From Microbacterium karelineae (GTDB taxonomy: Bacteria > Actinomycetota > Actinomycetes > Actinomycetales > Microbacteriaceae): 64,000 nucleotides of DNA. Below, one piece after another: positions 1-8,497 of the stretch. The notes under the pieces were generated by a model, which ran no database searches, had not been told where the DNA came from, and saw only the letters and a list, made by a program, of their open reading frames with translations. Position numbers and translations under genes: made by a program. Where the stretch lies: the NCBI RefSeq assembly GCF_009745985.1, contig NZ_WFIX01000182.1, positions 62,001 to 126,000 on the forward strand, in the 5' to 3' direction. The stretch's first letter is position 1. Every line of letters begins with the position of its first letter.

Positions 1-65
1 CCCTTCGAGGAGGCGCGCGAGGCGTTCTGCCCGGATTTCTTGGGCGCAGTGGACGAGCGTGCCAT
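1..65 (-). CDS. ftsK: Probable DNA translocase FtsK, N-terminal fragment (cut by window edge)
   Basis: Only the first 21 codons are in the window; the start codon is the ATG whose first base is 65. The visible peptide (MARSSTAPKKSGQNASRAS) is low complexity and rich in Ser, Lys and Ala, as the disordered N-termini of actinobacterial FtsK/SpoIIIE proteins often are. In Microbacteriaceae the gene directly after RNase J is usually ftsK. The call rests on position and composition, since no domain is visible. Another start-proximal fragment cannot be excluded. Confidence 0.45.
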   Translation of the reverse strand, partial: MARSSTAPKKSGQNASRASSK

Positions 66-113
66 GGGATCCACGGTACGTCGAACCCCTGACATTCCGC
101 GGGAGGACGCGCA

Positions 114-150
114 CGGCCCGGGCGTTTCCCTGGGGGAACCGCCCGGGCCG
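114..150 (-). terminator. Hairpin after rnj
   Basis: Perfect 11-bp inverted repeat CGGCCCGGGCG at 114-124 and 140-150, with further imperfect pairing inside the 15-nt loop. It follows the rnj stop by 13 bp in the direction of transcription and precedes the next start. There is no U-tract, which is common for actinobacterial terminators. Confidence 0.6.
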
Positions 151-163
151 CGCCGGGGGTCCG

Positions 164-1840
164 CTACGCCTCGATGACGAGCGGGACGATCATCGGGCGG
201 CGCCGCAGGCGCTGACCGACCCACCGGCCGATCGTGCGGCGGATCGTCTGCGAGAGCGCGTGATTGTCGCGCACGCCCTTCGCGGCCGCCTCTTCGAGGG
301 CCGCGACGATCTTCGGCTTGATCTTGTCGAAGACCGTGTCGTCCTCGGCGAAGCCGCGGGCGTGGATCTCGGGCCCCGTGACGATCTTGCCCGTGTGGGC
401 GTCGACGACGACGATGACCGAGACGAAGCCCTCCTCGCTGAGCACGCGACGATCCTTGAGGTCGGCGTCGGTGATGGCGCCCACTGTCGAGCCGTCGACG
501 TACACGAACCCGATGTCGACCTGCCCCGACACCCACGCCTCGCCGTCCTTGAGGTCGATCGAGGTGCCGTTCTCCGCGAGGAAGGTGCGCGACTCCGGGA
601 TCCCCGAATCCTGCGCGATCTTCGCATTGGCAGCGAGGTGGCGGTACTCGCCGTGCACGGGGATGACGTTCTTCGGCTTCAGGATGTTGTAGCAGTACAG
701 CAGCTCGCCCGCCGCAGCGTGGCCCGAGACGTGGACCTTCGCGTTGGCCTTGTGCACGACGTTCGCACCGAGCTTCGTGAGCCCGTCGATGACGCGGTAG
801 ACGGCGTTCTCGTTGCCGGGGATGAGGCTCGAGGCGAGGATGACGGTGTCGCCCTCACCCGGCTCGATCGCGTGGTCGAGGTTCGCCATCCGGCTGAGCA
901 CGGCCATCGGCTCGCCCTGCGAGCCGGTCGACATGTAGACGATCTCGCTGTCGGGGATGTCGCCCGACTTCTTGTAGTCGACGAGCGCGCCCTGCGGCAC
1001 GTCGAGGTAGCCGAGCTGCTGCGCGATCGTCATGTTGCGCACCATCGAGCGGCCGAGGAGCGCGACGCGCCGGCCGTTGGCGTGCGCCGCGTCGATCACC
1101 TGCTGCACGCGGTGCACGTGGCTCGAGAAGCTCGCGACGATCACCCGGCCCGTCGTCTTCGACATGACCTGCTCGAGGACGGGCCCGATCTGGCGCTCCG
1201 TCGGGGTGAAGCCCGGCACATCGGCGTTCGTCGAGTCGACCATGAACAGGTCGATGCCCTCCTCGCCGAGGCGCGCGAACGCGCGCAGGTCCGTGAGGCG
1301 GCCATCGAGAGGCAGCTGATCCATCTTGAAGTCGCCCGTGTGGAGGACGAGGCCGGCCTCCGTGCGGATCGCGATCGCGAGCGCGTCGGGGATCGAGTGG
1401 TTCACCGCGACGAACTCGAGGCCGAACGGCCCCACATCGACCGTCTCGCCCTCGCGCACGAGGTGGGTCTGCGGCGTGATCCGGTGCTCTTTGAGCTTCG
1501 CCGTCACGAGCGCGAGCGTCAGCTTCGAGCCGTAGATCGGGATGTCCTCCCGCAGCTTCAGGAGGTACGGGACGGCGCCGATGTGGTCCTCATGGCCGTG
1601 CGTGAGGACGAGCCCGACGACGTCGCCGAGGCGGCCGCGGAGCGGCTCCATGTCGGGCAGGATGAGGTCGACTCCGGGCTGGTGCTCCTCCGGGAAGAGC
1701 ACACCGCAGTCGATGATGAGGATCTTGCCGCCGAACTCGTACATGGCCATGTTGCGGCCGACCTCGCCGAGGCCGCCGAGGGGCGTGAAGCGCAGGGCGC
1801 CGGACTCGAGTTCAGGGGGATCGAAGACAGGGGTGGACAT
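164..1840 (-). CDS. rnj: Ribonuclease J
   Basis: A 558-residue metallo-beta-lactamase-fold ribonuclease that matures and degrades RNA with endo- and 5'-exonuclease activity in the cytoplasm. The metal-binding motif HGHEDH lies at residues 81-86, followed by the beta-CASP region and a C-terminal domain ending in arginine-rich residues. The N-terminus (LRFTPLGGLGEVGRNM) is typical of the family, and the length is normal. The start ATG has an AAAGG-type ribosome site upstream. It is followed by a hairpin and the probable ftsK, and preceded by dapA on the same strand with a 33-bp gap. Confidence 0.97.
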   Translation of the reverse strand: MSTPVFDPPELESGALRFTPLGGLGEVGRNMAMYEFGGKILIIDCGVLFPEEHQPGVDLILPDMEPLRGRLGDVVGLVLTHGHEDHIGAVPYLLKLREDIPIYGSKLTLALVTAKLKEHRITPQTHLVREGETVDVGPFGLEFVAVNHSIPDALAIAIRTEAGLVLHTGDFKMDQLPLDGRLTDLRAFARLGEEGIDLFMVDSTNADVPGFTPTERQIGPVLEQVMSKTTGRVIVASFSSHVHRVQQVIDAAHANGRRVALLGRSMVRNMTIAQQLGYLDVPQGALVDYKKSGDIPDSEIVYMSTGSQGEPMAVLSRMANLDHAIEPGEGDTVILASSLIPGNENAVYRVIDGLTKLGANVVHKANAKVHVSGHAAAGELLYCYNILKPKNVIPVHGEYRHLAANAKIAQDSGIPESRTFLAENGTSIDLKDGEAWVSGQVDIGFVYVDGSTVGAITDADLKDRRVLSEEGFVSVIVVVDAHTGKIVTGPEIHARGFAEDDTVFDKIKPKIVAALEEAAAKGVRDNHALSQTIRRTIGRWVGQRLRRRPMIVPLVIEA

Positions 1841-1873
1841 TGTGCCTTTCCGCGCGTTCGCGCAGGGTGAGCG

Positions 1874-2851
1874 TCACCGAGTGGTGCCAGGCACCTTGGG
1901 GAGCGCGCCGCCCGCGGCCGCGTTGCGGTCGGGGCGGAAGTTCGAGAAGTCCACGCCGTCCACGCCGTCCACGAGGGCGAGTTCGTCCTCGATGATGGCG
2001 GCCTCCCATTCCTCGGGCCCGACGAGCGGAAGACGCACGCGGGGGCTCGAGATGCGGCCGAGGCCGTGGAGGATGTACTTGGCGGAGACCGTGCCCGGGA
2101 CGTGCGTCATCACGGCACGCACCAGGGGCTCGAGCTTCTTGTGCTGCTCGGTGGCGGTTGCGAGGTCGCCGCGGTTGACCGCGTCGACGATGGTTCGATA
2201 AGGACCGGCGGCGATGTTCGCCGTGACGCCGATGAGGCCCGAGGCGCCGATGGACATGGCGGGCAGCGCGTTCGCGTCATCGCCCGAGAAGTACAGCAGG
2301 TCGGTCTGGTTGAGCACACGGCTGACCTCGCTGAAGTCGCCCTTGGCGTCCTTCACGGCGAGGATGTTCGGGTGCTTCGCCAGCCGCAGGAACGTCTCGT
2401 ACCGGATCGGCACACCCGTGCGGCCGGGGATGTCGTAGAGGATGACCGGCAGGTCGGTCGAATCGGCGATGAGCCGGAAGTGCGTGAGGATGCCCGCCTG
2501 CGTCGGCTTGTTGTAGTACGGCGTGACGATCATGATGCCGTCGGCGCCCAGCTTCTCGCTCTTCTGATACAGCTCGATCGCGTGCGCGGTCTCATTGGAT
2601 CCGCCGCCCGTGATGATCTTCGCGCGCCCCGCGGACACGCTCTTGCCGACCTCGACGAGCTTGAGCTTCTCGGGGTCGGTGAGGGTCGACGTCTCTCCCG
2701 TCGTGCCCGTGACGACGATGCCGTCGGCGCCCGCCGAGATGACGTCCTCGATGTGCTTCTCCGTCGCGGTCCAGTCGACTTCGCCGTCGGCCGTCATCGG
2801 GGTGACGAGGGCGACGAGGACCTGACCGAACGGGTTGGCGGGGTGCGTCAT
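1874..2851 (-). CDS. dapA: 4-hydroxy-tetrahydrodipicolinate synthase
   Basis: Condenses pyruvate with aspartate semialdehyde, the first committed step of lysine and diaminopimelate synthesis. The 325-residue TIM barrel carries the Schiff-base lysine K167 (NILAVKDAK), the TGTTGE segment near residue 48 and the YYNKP tyrosine motif near 121. The reading frame is open 54 codons further upstream, but the protein family begins at MTHPANPFG. A TAGCCT hexamer 7 bp before that ATG also fits a leaderless start. The partner dapB is about 3.3 kb away on the same strand. Confidence 0.96.
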   Translation of the reverse strand: MTHPANPFGQVLVALVTPMTADGEVDWTATEKHIEDVISAGADGIVVTGTTGETSTLTDPEKLKLVEVGKSVSAGRAKIITGGGSNETAHAIELYQKSEKLGADGIMIVTPYYNKPTQAGILTHFRLIADSTDLPVILYDIPGRTGVPIRYETFLRLAKHPNILAVKDAKGDFSEVSRVLNQTDLLYFSGDDANALPAMSIGASGLIGVTANIAAGPYRTIVDAVNRGDLATATEQHKKLEPLVRAVMTHVPGTVSAKYILHGLGRISSPRVRLPLVGPEEWEAAIIEDELALVDGVDGVDFSNFRPDRNAAAGGALPKVPGTTR

Positions 2852-2858
2852 GCACACC

Positions 2859-2864
2859 AGGCTA
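2859..2864 (-). promoter_or_regulatory. -10 element of dapA (leaderless type)
   Basis: TAGCCT on the minus strand ends 7 bp before the dapA ATG, and no Shine-Dalgarno sequence lies between them. The same TANNNT-to-ATG spacing recurs at about fifteen genes of this window. Confidence 0.6.
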
Positions 2865-2885
2865 GCGCGTGAGCCTGGGGGAACG

Positions 2886-3389
2886 TCACGCCCGGCGCCA
2901 CACGAGGAAGCGATACGGGGCCCCGGTGCGGCTCGTGTGCCACGCGGAGGGATCGTCGGGGTCGCAACGCACCACGCGCCACCCGTCGTCGATCTCGGGG
3001 GCCGTCGTGTCACCGTCGGCGGCGACGTCGATCTCCGTCACCCACAGCTCGTCGAGCGCGCCCATCGCCTGCCGGTAGATCTGGCCGCCGCCGATGACCC
3101 AGGCATCGCCGCTCTCCCGCGCGCGCGCGATCCCCTCCTCGAGGGATCCGACGACCGTCGCGCCCTCGGCCGCATAGCCGGGCTCGCGCGTGACCACGAT
3201 GTTGTCGCGGCCCGGGAGCGGCCGGAATCGCGGCGGGAACGACTCCCACGTGCGGCGGCCCATGACGACGGGATCCCCCATCGTCGCGCGCTGGAAGTGC
3301 GCCATGTCCTCCGGCACGTTCCACGGCATGCCGCCGTCCGCGCCCAGCACGCGGCCGCGCGCCTGCGCCCAGATCGCCCGCAGCGTCAT
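2886..3389 (-). CDS. folA: Dihydrofolate reductase
   Basis: Reduces dihydrofolate to tetrahydrofolate with NADPH, restoring the cofactor oxidised by the ThyA reaction. It is 167 residues long, and the family motifs are clear: GRVLGADGGMPWNVPEDM (active-site loop with Trp), MGRRTWESFP, and VIGGGQIYRQAM at the NADPH site. I chose the ATG that gives MTLRAIWAQ, four bases after the thyA stop. An earlier in-frame ATG would overlap thyA and adds residues unlike the family. It forms a tight thyA-folA pair and is followed by dapA. Confidence 0.95.
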   Translation of the reverse strand: MTLRAIWAQARGRVLGADGGMPWNVPEDMAHFQRATMGDPVVMGRRTWESFPPRFRPLPGRDNIVVTREPGYAAEGATVVGSLEEGIARARESGDAWVIGGGQIYRQAMGALDELWVTEIDVAADGDTTAPEIDDGWRVVRCDPDDPSAWHTSRTGAPYRFLVWRRA

Positions 3390-3393
3390 CGGA

Positions 3394-4212
3394 TCAGACC
3401 GCGACGGCGCCGCGGATCGCCGGGTGGTGCTCATAGCCGACGAGGGAGAGATCGTCGTAGTCGTAGTCGAAGATGCTCGCCGCGCGGCGGATCTCGAGCG
3501 TCGGGTACGGCAGCGGCGCGCGCGAGAGCTGCTCGTCGACCTGCTCGCGGTGGTTGTCGTAGATGTGGCAGTCGCCGCCCGTCCAGACGAACTCGCCCGG
3601 CTCGAGCCCCGCCTGCTGCGCCATCATCATCGTCAGCATGGCGTAGCTCGCGATGTTGAACGGCACCCCGAGGAACAGGTCGGCGCTGCGCTGATACAGC
3701 TGGCAGCTGAGCCGACCATCGGCCACATAGAACTGGAACATCGCATGGCACGGCGGCAGCGCCATGTTCGACACCTCGGCCGGGTTCCACGCGGAGACGA
3801 TCATGCGCCGGGAGTCCGGCGTCGACCGCAGCTGCTCGAGCACCCCCGCGATCTGGTCGATGTGGCCGCCGTCGGGCGTCGGCCACGACCGCCACTGCAC
3901 GCCGTACACCGGGCCGAGGTCGCCGTTCTCGTCGGCCCACTCGTCCCAGATCGTCACGCCGCGCTCCTGCAGCCAGCGCACGTTCGAGTCGCCGCGCAGG
4001 AACCACAGCAGCTCGAGCGCGATCGACTTGAAATGCACCTTCTTGGTCGTGATGAGGGGGAATCCGTCGGCGAGATCGAAGCGGATCTGGCGACCGAAGG
4101 CGCTCGTCGTGCCGGTCCCCGTGCGGTCCGACTTGCGGGTGCCGTTCGCGAGCACATCGCGGAGGAGGTCCTCATACGGTGTGGGAATCGGGGTCGGGGT
4201 CGCGGTCGCCAT
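3394..4212 (-). CDS. thyA: Thymidylate synthase
   Basis: Methylates dUMP to dTMP using methylenetetrahydrofolate. The 272-residue protein has the catalytic Cys155 in [10 protein letters not shown], the phosphate-binding [12 protein letters not shown] and the C-terminal AVAV end typical of the family. The first twelve residues are a short Ala/Thr/Pro run. The start is preceded by TACCCT at 4219-4224 with a 6-bp gap, which fits a leaderless transcript; GGAGG also lies there but is too close to the ATG to act as a normal ribosome site. It is cotranscribed with folA, four bases downstream. Confidence 0.97.
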   Translation of the reverse strand: MATATPTPIPTPYEDLLRDVLANGTRKSDRTGTGTTSAFGRQIRFDLADGFPLITTKKVHFKSIALELLWFLRGDSNVRWLQERGVTIWDEWADENGDLGPVYGVQWRSWPTPDGGHIDQIAGVLEQLRSTPDSRRMIVSAWNPAEVSNMALPPCHAMFQFYVADGRLSCQLYQRSADLFLGVPFNIASYAMLTMMMAQQAGLEPGEFVWTGGDCHIYDNHREQVDEQLSRAPLPYPTLEIRRAASIFDYDYDDLSLVGYEHHPAIRGAVAV

Positions 4213-4322
4213 GCCTCCAGGGTATGCCCGCGGCGGCGCGTCGCGGAGGAATCCGTTCCGCGCGCGCCGCGCGGTCGCTAGGCTGGCCGCGACCCGCGCT
4301 CATCGACCCGGAGGAATCACAC

Positions 4323-4745
4323 ATGTCGGTCACCAGCGAAGCCACCGCCGTCTGGTCGGGAACCCTGTTCGAGGGATCCGGATCCGTGACGCCCGCCTCG
4401 GGCATCGGCACCTTCCCCGTCGACTGGAAGGCACGCAGCGAAGGGGCGGAGTCGACGACCACCCCCGAGGAGCTCATCGCCTCGGCGCACTCCTCGTGCT
4501 TCAACATGGCTCTCTCGAACGCGCTCGCGCAGGCCGGTGCGACCGCAGAGAAGATCCGCACGACGGCCTCCGTCACGTTCGTCCCCGGGACGGGCGTCAC
4601 GGGCAGTCACCTCAACGTCGCGGCCACGGTGCCGGGCATCACCGAGGAGCAGTTCGAGGAGATCGCCGAGTCGGCGAAGTCGGGCTGCCCGATCTCGCAG
4701 GCGCTCGCCGGCATCGACATCACCATCGAGGCGACGCTCAGCTGA
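4323..4745 (+). CDS. OsmC-family peroxidase
   Basis: A 140-residue OsmC/Ohr-type thiol peroxidase that would reduce organic or fatty-acid hydroperoxides in the cytoplasm. The two redox cysteines are visible in SAHSSCFNMA and KSGCPISQAL, in the usual order and spacing. The start ATG follows a strong GGAGG site. A TAGGCT -10 hexamer about 40 bp upstream suggests a normal leadered transcript, unlike the divergent thyA. The closest family members are the organic-hydroperoxide-resistance relatives of OsmC; the exact substrate is not shown. Confidence 0.9.
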   Translation: MSVTSEATAVWSGTLFEGSGSVTPASGIGTFPVDWKARSEGAESTTTPEELIASAHSSCFNMALSNALAQAGATAEKIRTTASVTFVPGTGVTGSHLNVAATVPGITEEQFEEIAESAKSGCPISQALAGIDITIEATLS

Positions 4746-4895
4746 ATCGAGCCGCCAAAGGGGCGACTCGATTCAGTCGCCCCAATGGGCGGATCCGGCT
4801 CCGCCGTCCGCCGGATCGAGCCGCCAGAGGGGCGACTCGATTCAGTCGCCCCAATGGGCGGATCCGGCTCCGCCGTCCGCCGGATCGAGCCGCCA
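4746..4895 (+). repeat. 69-bp tandem repeat, 2.2 copies
   Basis: The unit at 4746-4814 is repeated at 4815-4883 with a single mismatch, and the first 12 bases occur a third time at 4884-4895. Each unit holds two small hairpins: GGGGCGACT paired with AGTCGCCCC around a 6-nt loop, and GGCGGA paired with TCCGCC. The array starts on the base after the OsmC stop codon and runs into a larger hairpin. Confidence 0.9.
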
Positions 4896-4905
4896 ACCCC
4901 GTCCA

Positions 4906-4957
4906 TATGACGCGAATCGACCGGTTGCCCCGCGGCGACCGGTCGATTCGCGTCATA
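4906..4957. terminator. Long bidirectional hairpin between convergent genes
   Basis: Perfect 19-bp inverted repeat, arms 4906-4924 and 4939-4957 with a 14-nt loop, between the 3' ends of the OsmC gene and the convergent TPR gene. It probably terminates both. The left arm starts with TATGACGCG. Confidence 0.75.
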
Positions 4958-4965
4958 CGAAGGCC

Positions 4966-5409
4966 TCAGGCCGTGCGGCGCTCCAGGCGGATCGCCGTGC
5001 GCGCCGCGTGGCGGGCGCGCCGGCGGTCCCCCGCGGCGTCGTAGGCGACGCTGAGCCGGAACCATGCGCGCCAGTCGTCCGGCGCCGACTCGACCGCCGC
5101 GCGGTACGCGGGGAACGCGGCGTCGGCGTCGCTGCGGACGACGCGGCCCGAAGGAGTGAGCTCGACCTCATCGTCGGGCAGGAGCCCGTCGCGCTCGAGG
5201 CGCCGCGCGAGGCGATCGGCCCGCCAGCCGAACCACAGCTCGCGGCCGAGCGCCCACGCCCCGATGATCGGGAAGACGATCATCGCGGATCCCATCACGA
5301 CCGCGATGGCGTCGCCCGTCCCGATGAGCGCGATGGCACGGCCGCCGAGCAGCCAGATGTACAGGGCGAAGACGGCCGCCATGACGGCGACCCCGATGCG
5401 TGTTCCCAC
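4966..5409 (-). CDS. Small membrane protein with a TPR-like tail
   Basis: A 147-residue protein with two predicted membrane helices (about residues 5-24 and 30-52) and a cytosolic tail. The tail ends in a tetratricopeptide-like helical pair (FPAYRAAVESAPDDWRAWFR and the following ARHAARTAIRLE). The start is GTG, two bases after the dapB stop, so the two genes are probably translated together. Proteins of this layout sit next to dapB in related actinobacteria. The function is unknown. Confidence 0.8.
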   Translation of the reverse strand: MGTRIGVAVMAAVFALYIWLLGGRAIALIGTGDAIAVVMGSAMIVFPIIGAWALGRELWFGWRADRLARRLERDGLLPDDEVELTPSGRVVRSDADAAFPAYRAAVESAPDDWRAWFRLSVAYDAAGDRRRARHAARTAIRLERRTA

Positions 5410-5411
5410 GG

Positions 5412-6215
5412 TCAGCCGCTCGTGACGCGGGCGACCTGCCCCGTGACCCCGCCGTCATCGACCGGCTTCGTCGGCGCCTGCCGCGGGGTGCCGATCCCGA
5501 TGTCGATGAAGTTCTCGAGCCCCACGACCACGCCCGTCGTGCGGGTCGCCCCCTCGAGCGCGAGGCGGATGCCCGGCGCGTAGGCCGCGGCGGGATCCGT
5601 CGTGTCGTGCACGATCGAGAGCGTCTCGCCGGGTCCGGAGAGGATCGTCTGCTGCTGCGCGACGACGCCGGGCCGCCGCAGCGAGTGCACGGGGATCGCC
5701 GCGACCTGCTGTCCGCGCGCGCGCTGATCCACGTGCGGCGCCTCGACCGGGGTGTCGCGCGCGGCGGAGATGAGCTCGGCCGTCCTGACGGCCGTGCCGC
5801 TCGGAGAGTCGACCTTCGTGTCGCGGTGCGCCTCGACGATCTCCGCGAAGGGGAAGAAGCGGCCGGCGGCCGCCGCGATGGCGGACCCCAGAACGGATCC
5901 GAGTGAGAAGTTCGGGACGAACACCGCGCCCGTTCCCGCCGCCTCGACGAGCGGGCGCACGCGCGCGATGCGCTCGGCCGACCACCCGCTGGTGCCTACG
6001 AGCACGTCGATGCCGCGCTCGATCGCCGCGCGGACGACCGCGTCGCTCGCCTGCGGGTGCGTCGCATCGACGACGAGGTCGGCGCCCTCGATCTCGCTGA
6101 GGTCGCTCGACGAGGTGAGGACCGCGTGCACCTCGAAGCCGGGCTGCTCCTCGACGACCGCGCGGATGATGCTGCCGAGCTTGCCGGTGCCGCCGGCGAG
6201 TGCCACGAGTGTCAT
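5412..6215 (-). CDS. dapB: 4-hydroxy-tetrahydrodipicolinate reductase
   Basis: Second step after DapA in diaminopimelate and lysine synthesis, NAD(P)H-dependent. The 267-residue protein has the Rossmann motif GGTGKLGS at residues 8-15 and the substrate motif EAHRDTKVDSPSGTA, which keeps the catalytic His and Lys. The second His of the usual HH pair is Arg here. The start is supported by a TAGGAT hexamer at 6222-6227, 6 bp before the ATG, with no ribosome site (leaderless). The downstream TPR gene follows after two bases. Confidence 0.95.
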   Translation of the reverse strand: MTLVALAGGTGKLGSIIRAVVEEQPGFEVHAVLTSSSDLSEIEGADLVVDATHPQASDAVVRAAIERGIDVLVGTSGWSAERIARVRPLVEAAGTGAVFVPNFSLGSVLGSAIAAAAGRFFPFAEIVEAHRDTKVDSPSGTAVRTAELISAARDTPVEAPHVDQRARGQQVAAIPVHSLRRPGVVAQQQTILSGPGETLSIVHDTTDPAAAYAPGIRLALEGATRTTGVVVGLENFIDIGIGTPRQAPTKPVDDGGVTGQVARVTSG

Positions 6216-6241
6216 GGATCCATCCTACGGATCGCGGGCGG

Positions 6242-6844
6242 TCAGACCGGCGGAACCTCGGGCAGGCCCGTGCGCAGCTCGAACGGCAGGTGCGCGACGT
6301 CGTTGTGGCTGACGAGGTTCCAGGGGCGCCCCTGCTTCTGGGCGAGGATCGTCAGGCCGCAGTTGGCCTGGTTGAGCGTCATCCACCGCCATTCCTCGGC
6401 CCCGAGGATCTCGCGGACGAACCACGAGATGACGAAGTTGTGGGTGATGAGCATCTCGTGCACATCCCCCGTCTTGCGCACGAGGAACTCGCCGATCGCA
6501 TCGGCCATCTGAGCCTGGCCGGCCTCGATCTCCTCGTCGCTGATGCCGCCGAAGAACGGCTCGAACACGGCAGGGGTCTCCTCCGTCATGCCCGTCGGCA
6601 CGCAGTCGAACAGCAGCGCATGCGGCTGCGGGTCGATCGCCGGCATCCGCTCCGCCAGGATCCGCGCTGTCTCCGTCGCGCGGACGAGGGGCGAATGCCA
6701 CACCGTCTCGAAGGGGACGCCGGACAGCCGGTCGGCGAGCAGGGCCGCCTGGCGCACACCGCGCGGTGACAGCGGGCCGTCCTCCAGCCCATGCTCCGCA
6801 TGCTGATGCTCACCGTGGCGTACGAGGTAGATGTAGTGCGTCAC
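6242..6844 (-). CDS. Histidine phosphatase family protein
   Basis: A 200-residue phosphoglycerate-mutase-like phosphatase. The catalytic motif LVRHGEH is near the N-terminus, and the second catalytic His lies in EMLITHNFVISWF. I chose the GTG that gives VTHYIYLVRHGE, which is where family members begin; the frame is open 50 codons further upstream but encodes only Arg-rich sequence. It is 26 bp upstream of dapB. The substrate cannot be read from the sequence. Confidence 0.88.
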   Translation of the reverse strand: MTHYIYLVRHGEHQHAEHGLEDGPLSPRGVRQAALLADRLSGVPFETVWHSPLVRATETARILAERMPAIDPQPHALLFDCVPTGMTEETPAVFEPFFGGISDEEIEAGQAQMADAIGEFLVRKTGDVHEMLITHNFVISWFVREILGAEEWRWMTLNQANCGLTILAQKQGRPWNLVSHNDVAHLPFELRTGLPEVPPV

Positions 6845-7019
6845 AGCCGTTCGCTTCGTCGGAGTCGTCTCAATGCAGGGCGGAGCGCGCGTGCGCCGTC
6901 GCCATACCACCCTATATGCCACTCGCCCGCCGCCGCGGGCGCGGCGCATCTCGCGGGGGCGCGTTCGGCTAGCATGATGCTTCCACCACCTCACCCGAAA
7001 CGGAGCGTGACAGCTGACG
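6845..7019. promoter_or_regulatory. Divergent intergenic region
   Basis: About 175 bp between the divergent phosphatase gene and the transporter operon. A TAGCAT hexamer at 6970-6975 could be a -10 element for rightward transcription. No strong -35 or operator is visible. Confidence 0.35.
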
Positions 7020-7121
7020 ATGGACTCGCACGCGAGCCCAGGCCCGGCCCGACGAGATCATCATGAAAGCCGCCGGCGGATCGTCGCGGCACTCGAGGTC
7101 GGCGAGGTGGTGCCGACATGA
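7020..7121 (+). CDS. Possible 33-codon leader ORF upstream of the transporter pair
   Basis: A short frame beginning MDSHASPGPARRDHHESRRR and ending EVGEVVPT. Its TGA overlaps the ATG of the following transporter gene (ATGA), the arrangement used twice more just downstream. It is rich in Arg, His and Pro. GGAG lies 14 bp before its ATG, a little far for a good site. It could be a regulatory leader peptide for a metal-linked transporter or a chance frame; no homologue is recognised. Confidence 0.3.
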   Translation: MDSHASPGPARRDHHESRRRIVAALEVGEVVPT

Positions 7122-8497
7122 TCGCCGCCGTTCTCCTTCTCCTCGTCGGCATCGTCGCCGTCCTCGCGATCATCGCGGCCAATGGATACTTCGTGGCGCA
7201 GGAGTTCGCCTACATGTCCGTCGACCGGTCGCGGCTGCGCGCCCTCGCGGAGTCGGGGGACGCGCCCGCGCGACGCGCGCTGCAGGTGACGCGGCGCACG
7301 TCGTTCATGCTCTCGGGGGCCCAGCTCGGCATCACCGTCACGGGACTGCTCGTCGGGTACGTCGCGGAGCCGCTCATCGGCGAGGCCATCGGCACCCTCC
7401 TCGGCGGCGCCGGCATCCCGGCGGGCCTCAGCATCACGATCGGCACCGTCGGCGCGCTCGCGCTCGCGACGATCGTGCAGATGATCTTCGGGGAGCTCTA
7501 CCCCAAGAACCTCGCGATCGCGAGCCCCGAGCCGCTCGCGCGAGGCCTCGCGCGGTCGACGCTCGTCTACCTGACCGTCTTCGGGTGGCTCATCGCCGTC
7601 TTCGACACCGCCGCAAACGGCCTGCTGCGCCTGCTGCGCATCGAACCCGTGCACGACATCGCCCCGAGCGCCTCACCGGAGGAGCTGCGGCGCGCCGTCG
7701 CCGACTCCCGCGAGAGCGGCCACCTGCCCGAGGAGCTCTCCCTGCTCATCGACCGCGTCATCGACTTCCCCGACCAGGATGTCGCCCACGCCATGGTGCC
7801 GCGCTCGCGCGTCGACACAGTCCGCGCTGACGCTCCGGCGGACGAGGTCCGCCGCATGATGGCGACCGGGCACACACGCTACCCCGTGGTGGACGCCGAC
7901 GACATGCCCGTCGGCGTCATCGACATGGCCGCCGTGCTGCGCCTCGACCCGGCACGCGGCGCGGATCCCGCCTCGAGCATCATGCGCGGGCCGCTCGTCG
8001 TCCCCGAGCTGATGCCGCTGCCCGACGCACTCGCGCGGCTCACGGCCGAGAGGCAGCAGCTCGCCTGTGTCATCGACGAATACGGCGGCTTCGCCGGCAT
8101 CCTCACAACCGAGGATCTGGCCGAGGAGCTGGTCGGCGAGCTGACGGACGAGCACGACACGAAGCGGCAGGAGGAGTCCATCGCGCTCGGCGACGGTGCC
8201 TGGCTCATGGACGGCGACCTCCACCTCGACGAGGTGCGCCGCACCGTCGACCACCCGCTGCCGGACGGCGACTTCGAGACGCTCGCCGGTCTGGTGATCG
8301 CGGCCCGCGGGTCTTTTCCCGAACCCGGAGAGCGCGTCGTCATCGACCTGCCGAGCGACGCCGTCGACCTCGTCGCCGACGATGCCGTGCGCCGGTCCCT
8401 CGACGTCGAGGTCATCGAGGTCGAGAACCACGTGCCCAGCGCGCTGAGGGTCCGCCTCGTCGAGACCCCCGGCGAGGAGAAGGAGGAGGGCGCATGA
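7118..8497 (+). CDS. CNNM/CorC-type transporter with CBS pair (hemolysin C family)
   Basis: A 459-residue protein with an N-terminal DUF21 (CNNM) membrane domain of about four helices (residues 1-185), containing the family segments QEFAYMSVDRSR and FGELYPKNLAIA. A CBS-domain pair follows (about 200-335), then a C-terminal CorC/HlyC transporter-associated domain (about 345-440). The family is linked to Mg2+ or Co2+ efflux and homeostasis; the old name hemolysin is historical. GAGGTGG lies 7 bp before the start. Its TGA overlaps the start of a paralogue by ATGA. Confidence 0.92.
   Translation: MIAAVLLLLVGIVAVLAIIAANGYFVAQEFAYMSVDRSRLRALAESGDAPARRALQVTRRTSFMLSGAQLGITVTGLLVGYVAEPLIGEAIGTLLGGAGIPAGLSITIGTVGALALATIVQMIFGELYPKNLAIASPEPLARGLARSTLVYLTVFGWLIAVFDTAANGLLRLLRIEPVHDIAPSASPEELRRAVADSRESGHLPEELSLLIDRVIDFPDQDVAHAMVPRSRVDTVRADAPADEVRRMMATGHTRYPVVDADDMPVGVIDMAAVLRLDPARGADPASSIMRGPLVVPELMPLPDALARLTAERQQLACVIDEYGGFAGILTTEDLAEELVGELTDEHDTKRQEESIALGDGAWLMDGDLHLDEVRRTVDHPLPDGDFETLAGLVIAARGSFPEPGERVVIDLPSDAVDLVADDAVRRSLDVEVIEVENHVPSALRVRLVETPGEEKEEGA

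Noticed and set aside
59-1870. 603-codon plus-strand frame opposite rnj
   Set aside because: It is the antisense shadow of a clear RNase J; its product is Arg/Asp/Val-rich repeat-like sequence with no motif.
4746-4895. Possible CRISPR array
   Set aside because: Two adjacent near-identical 69-bp units without spacers and without cas genes; a tandem duplication.
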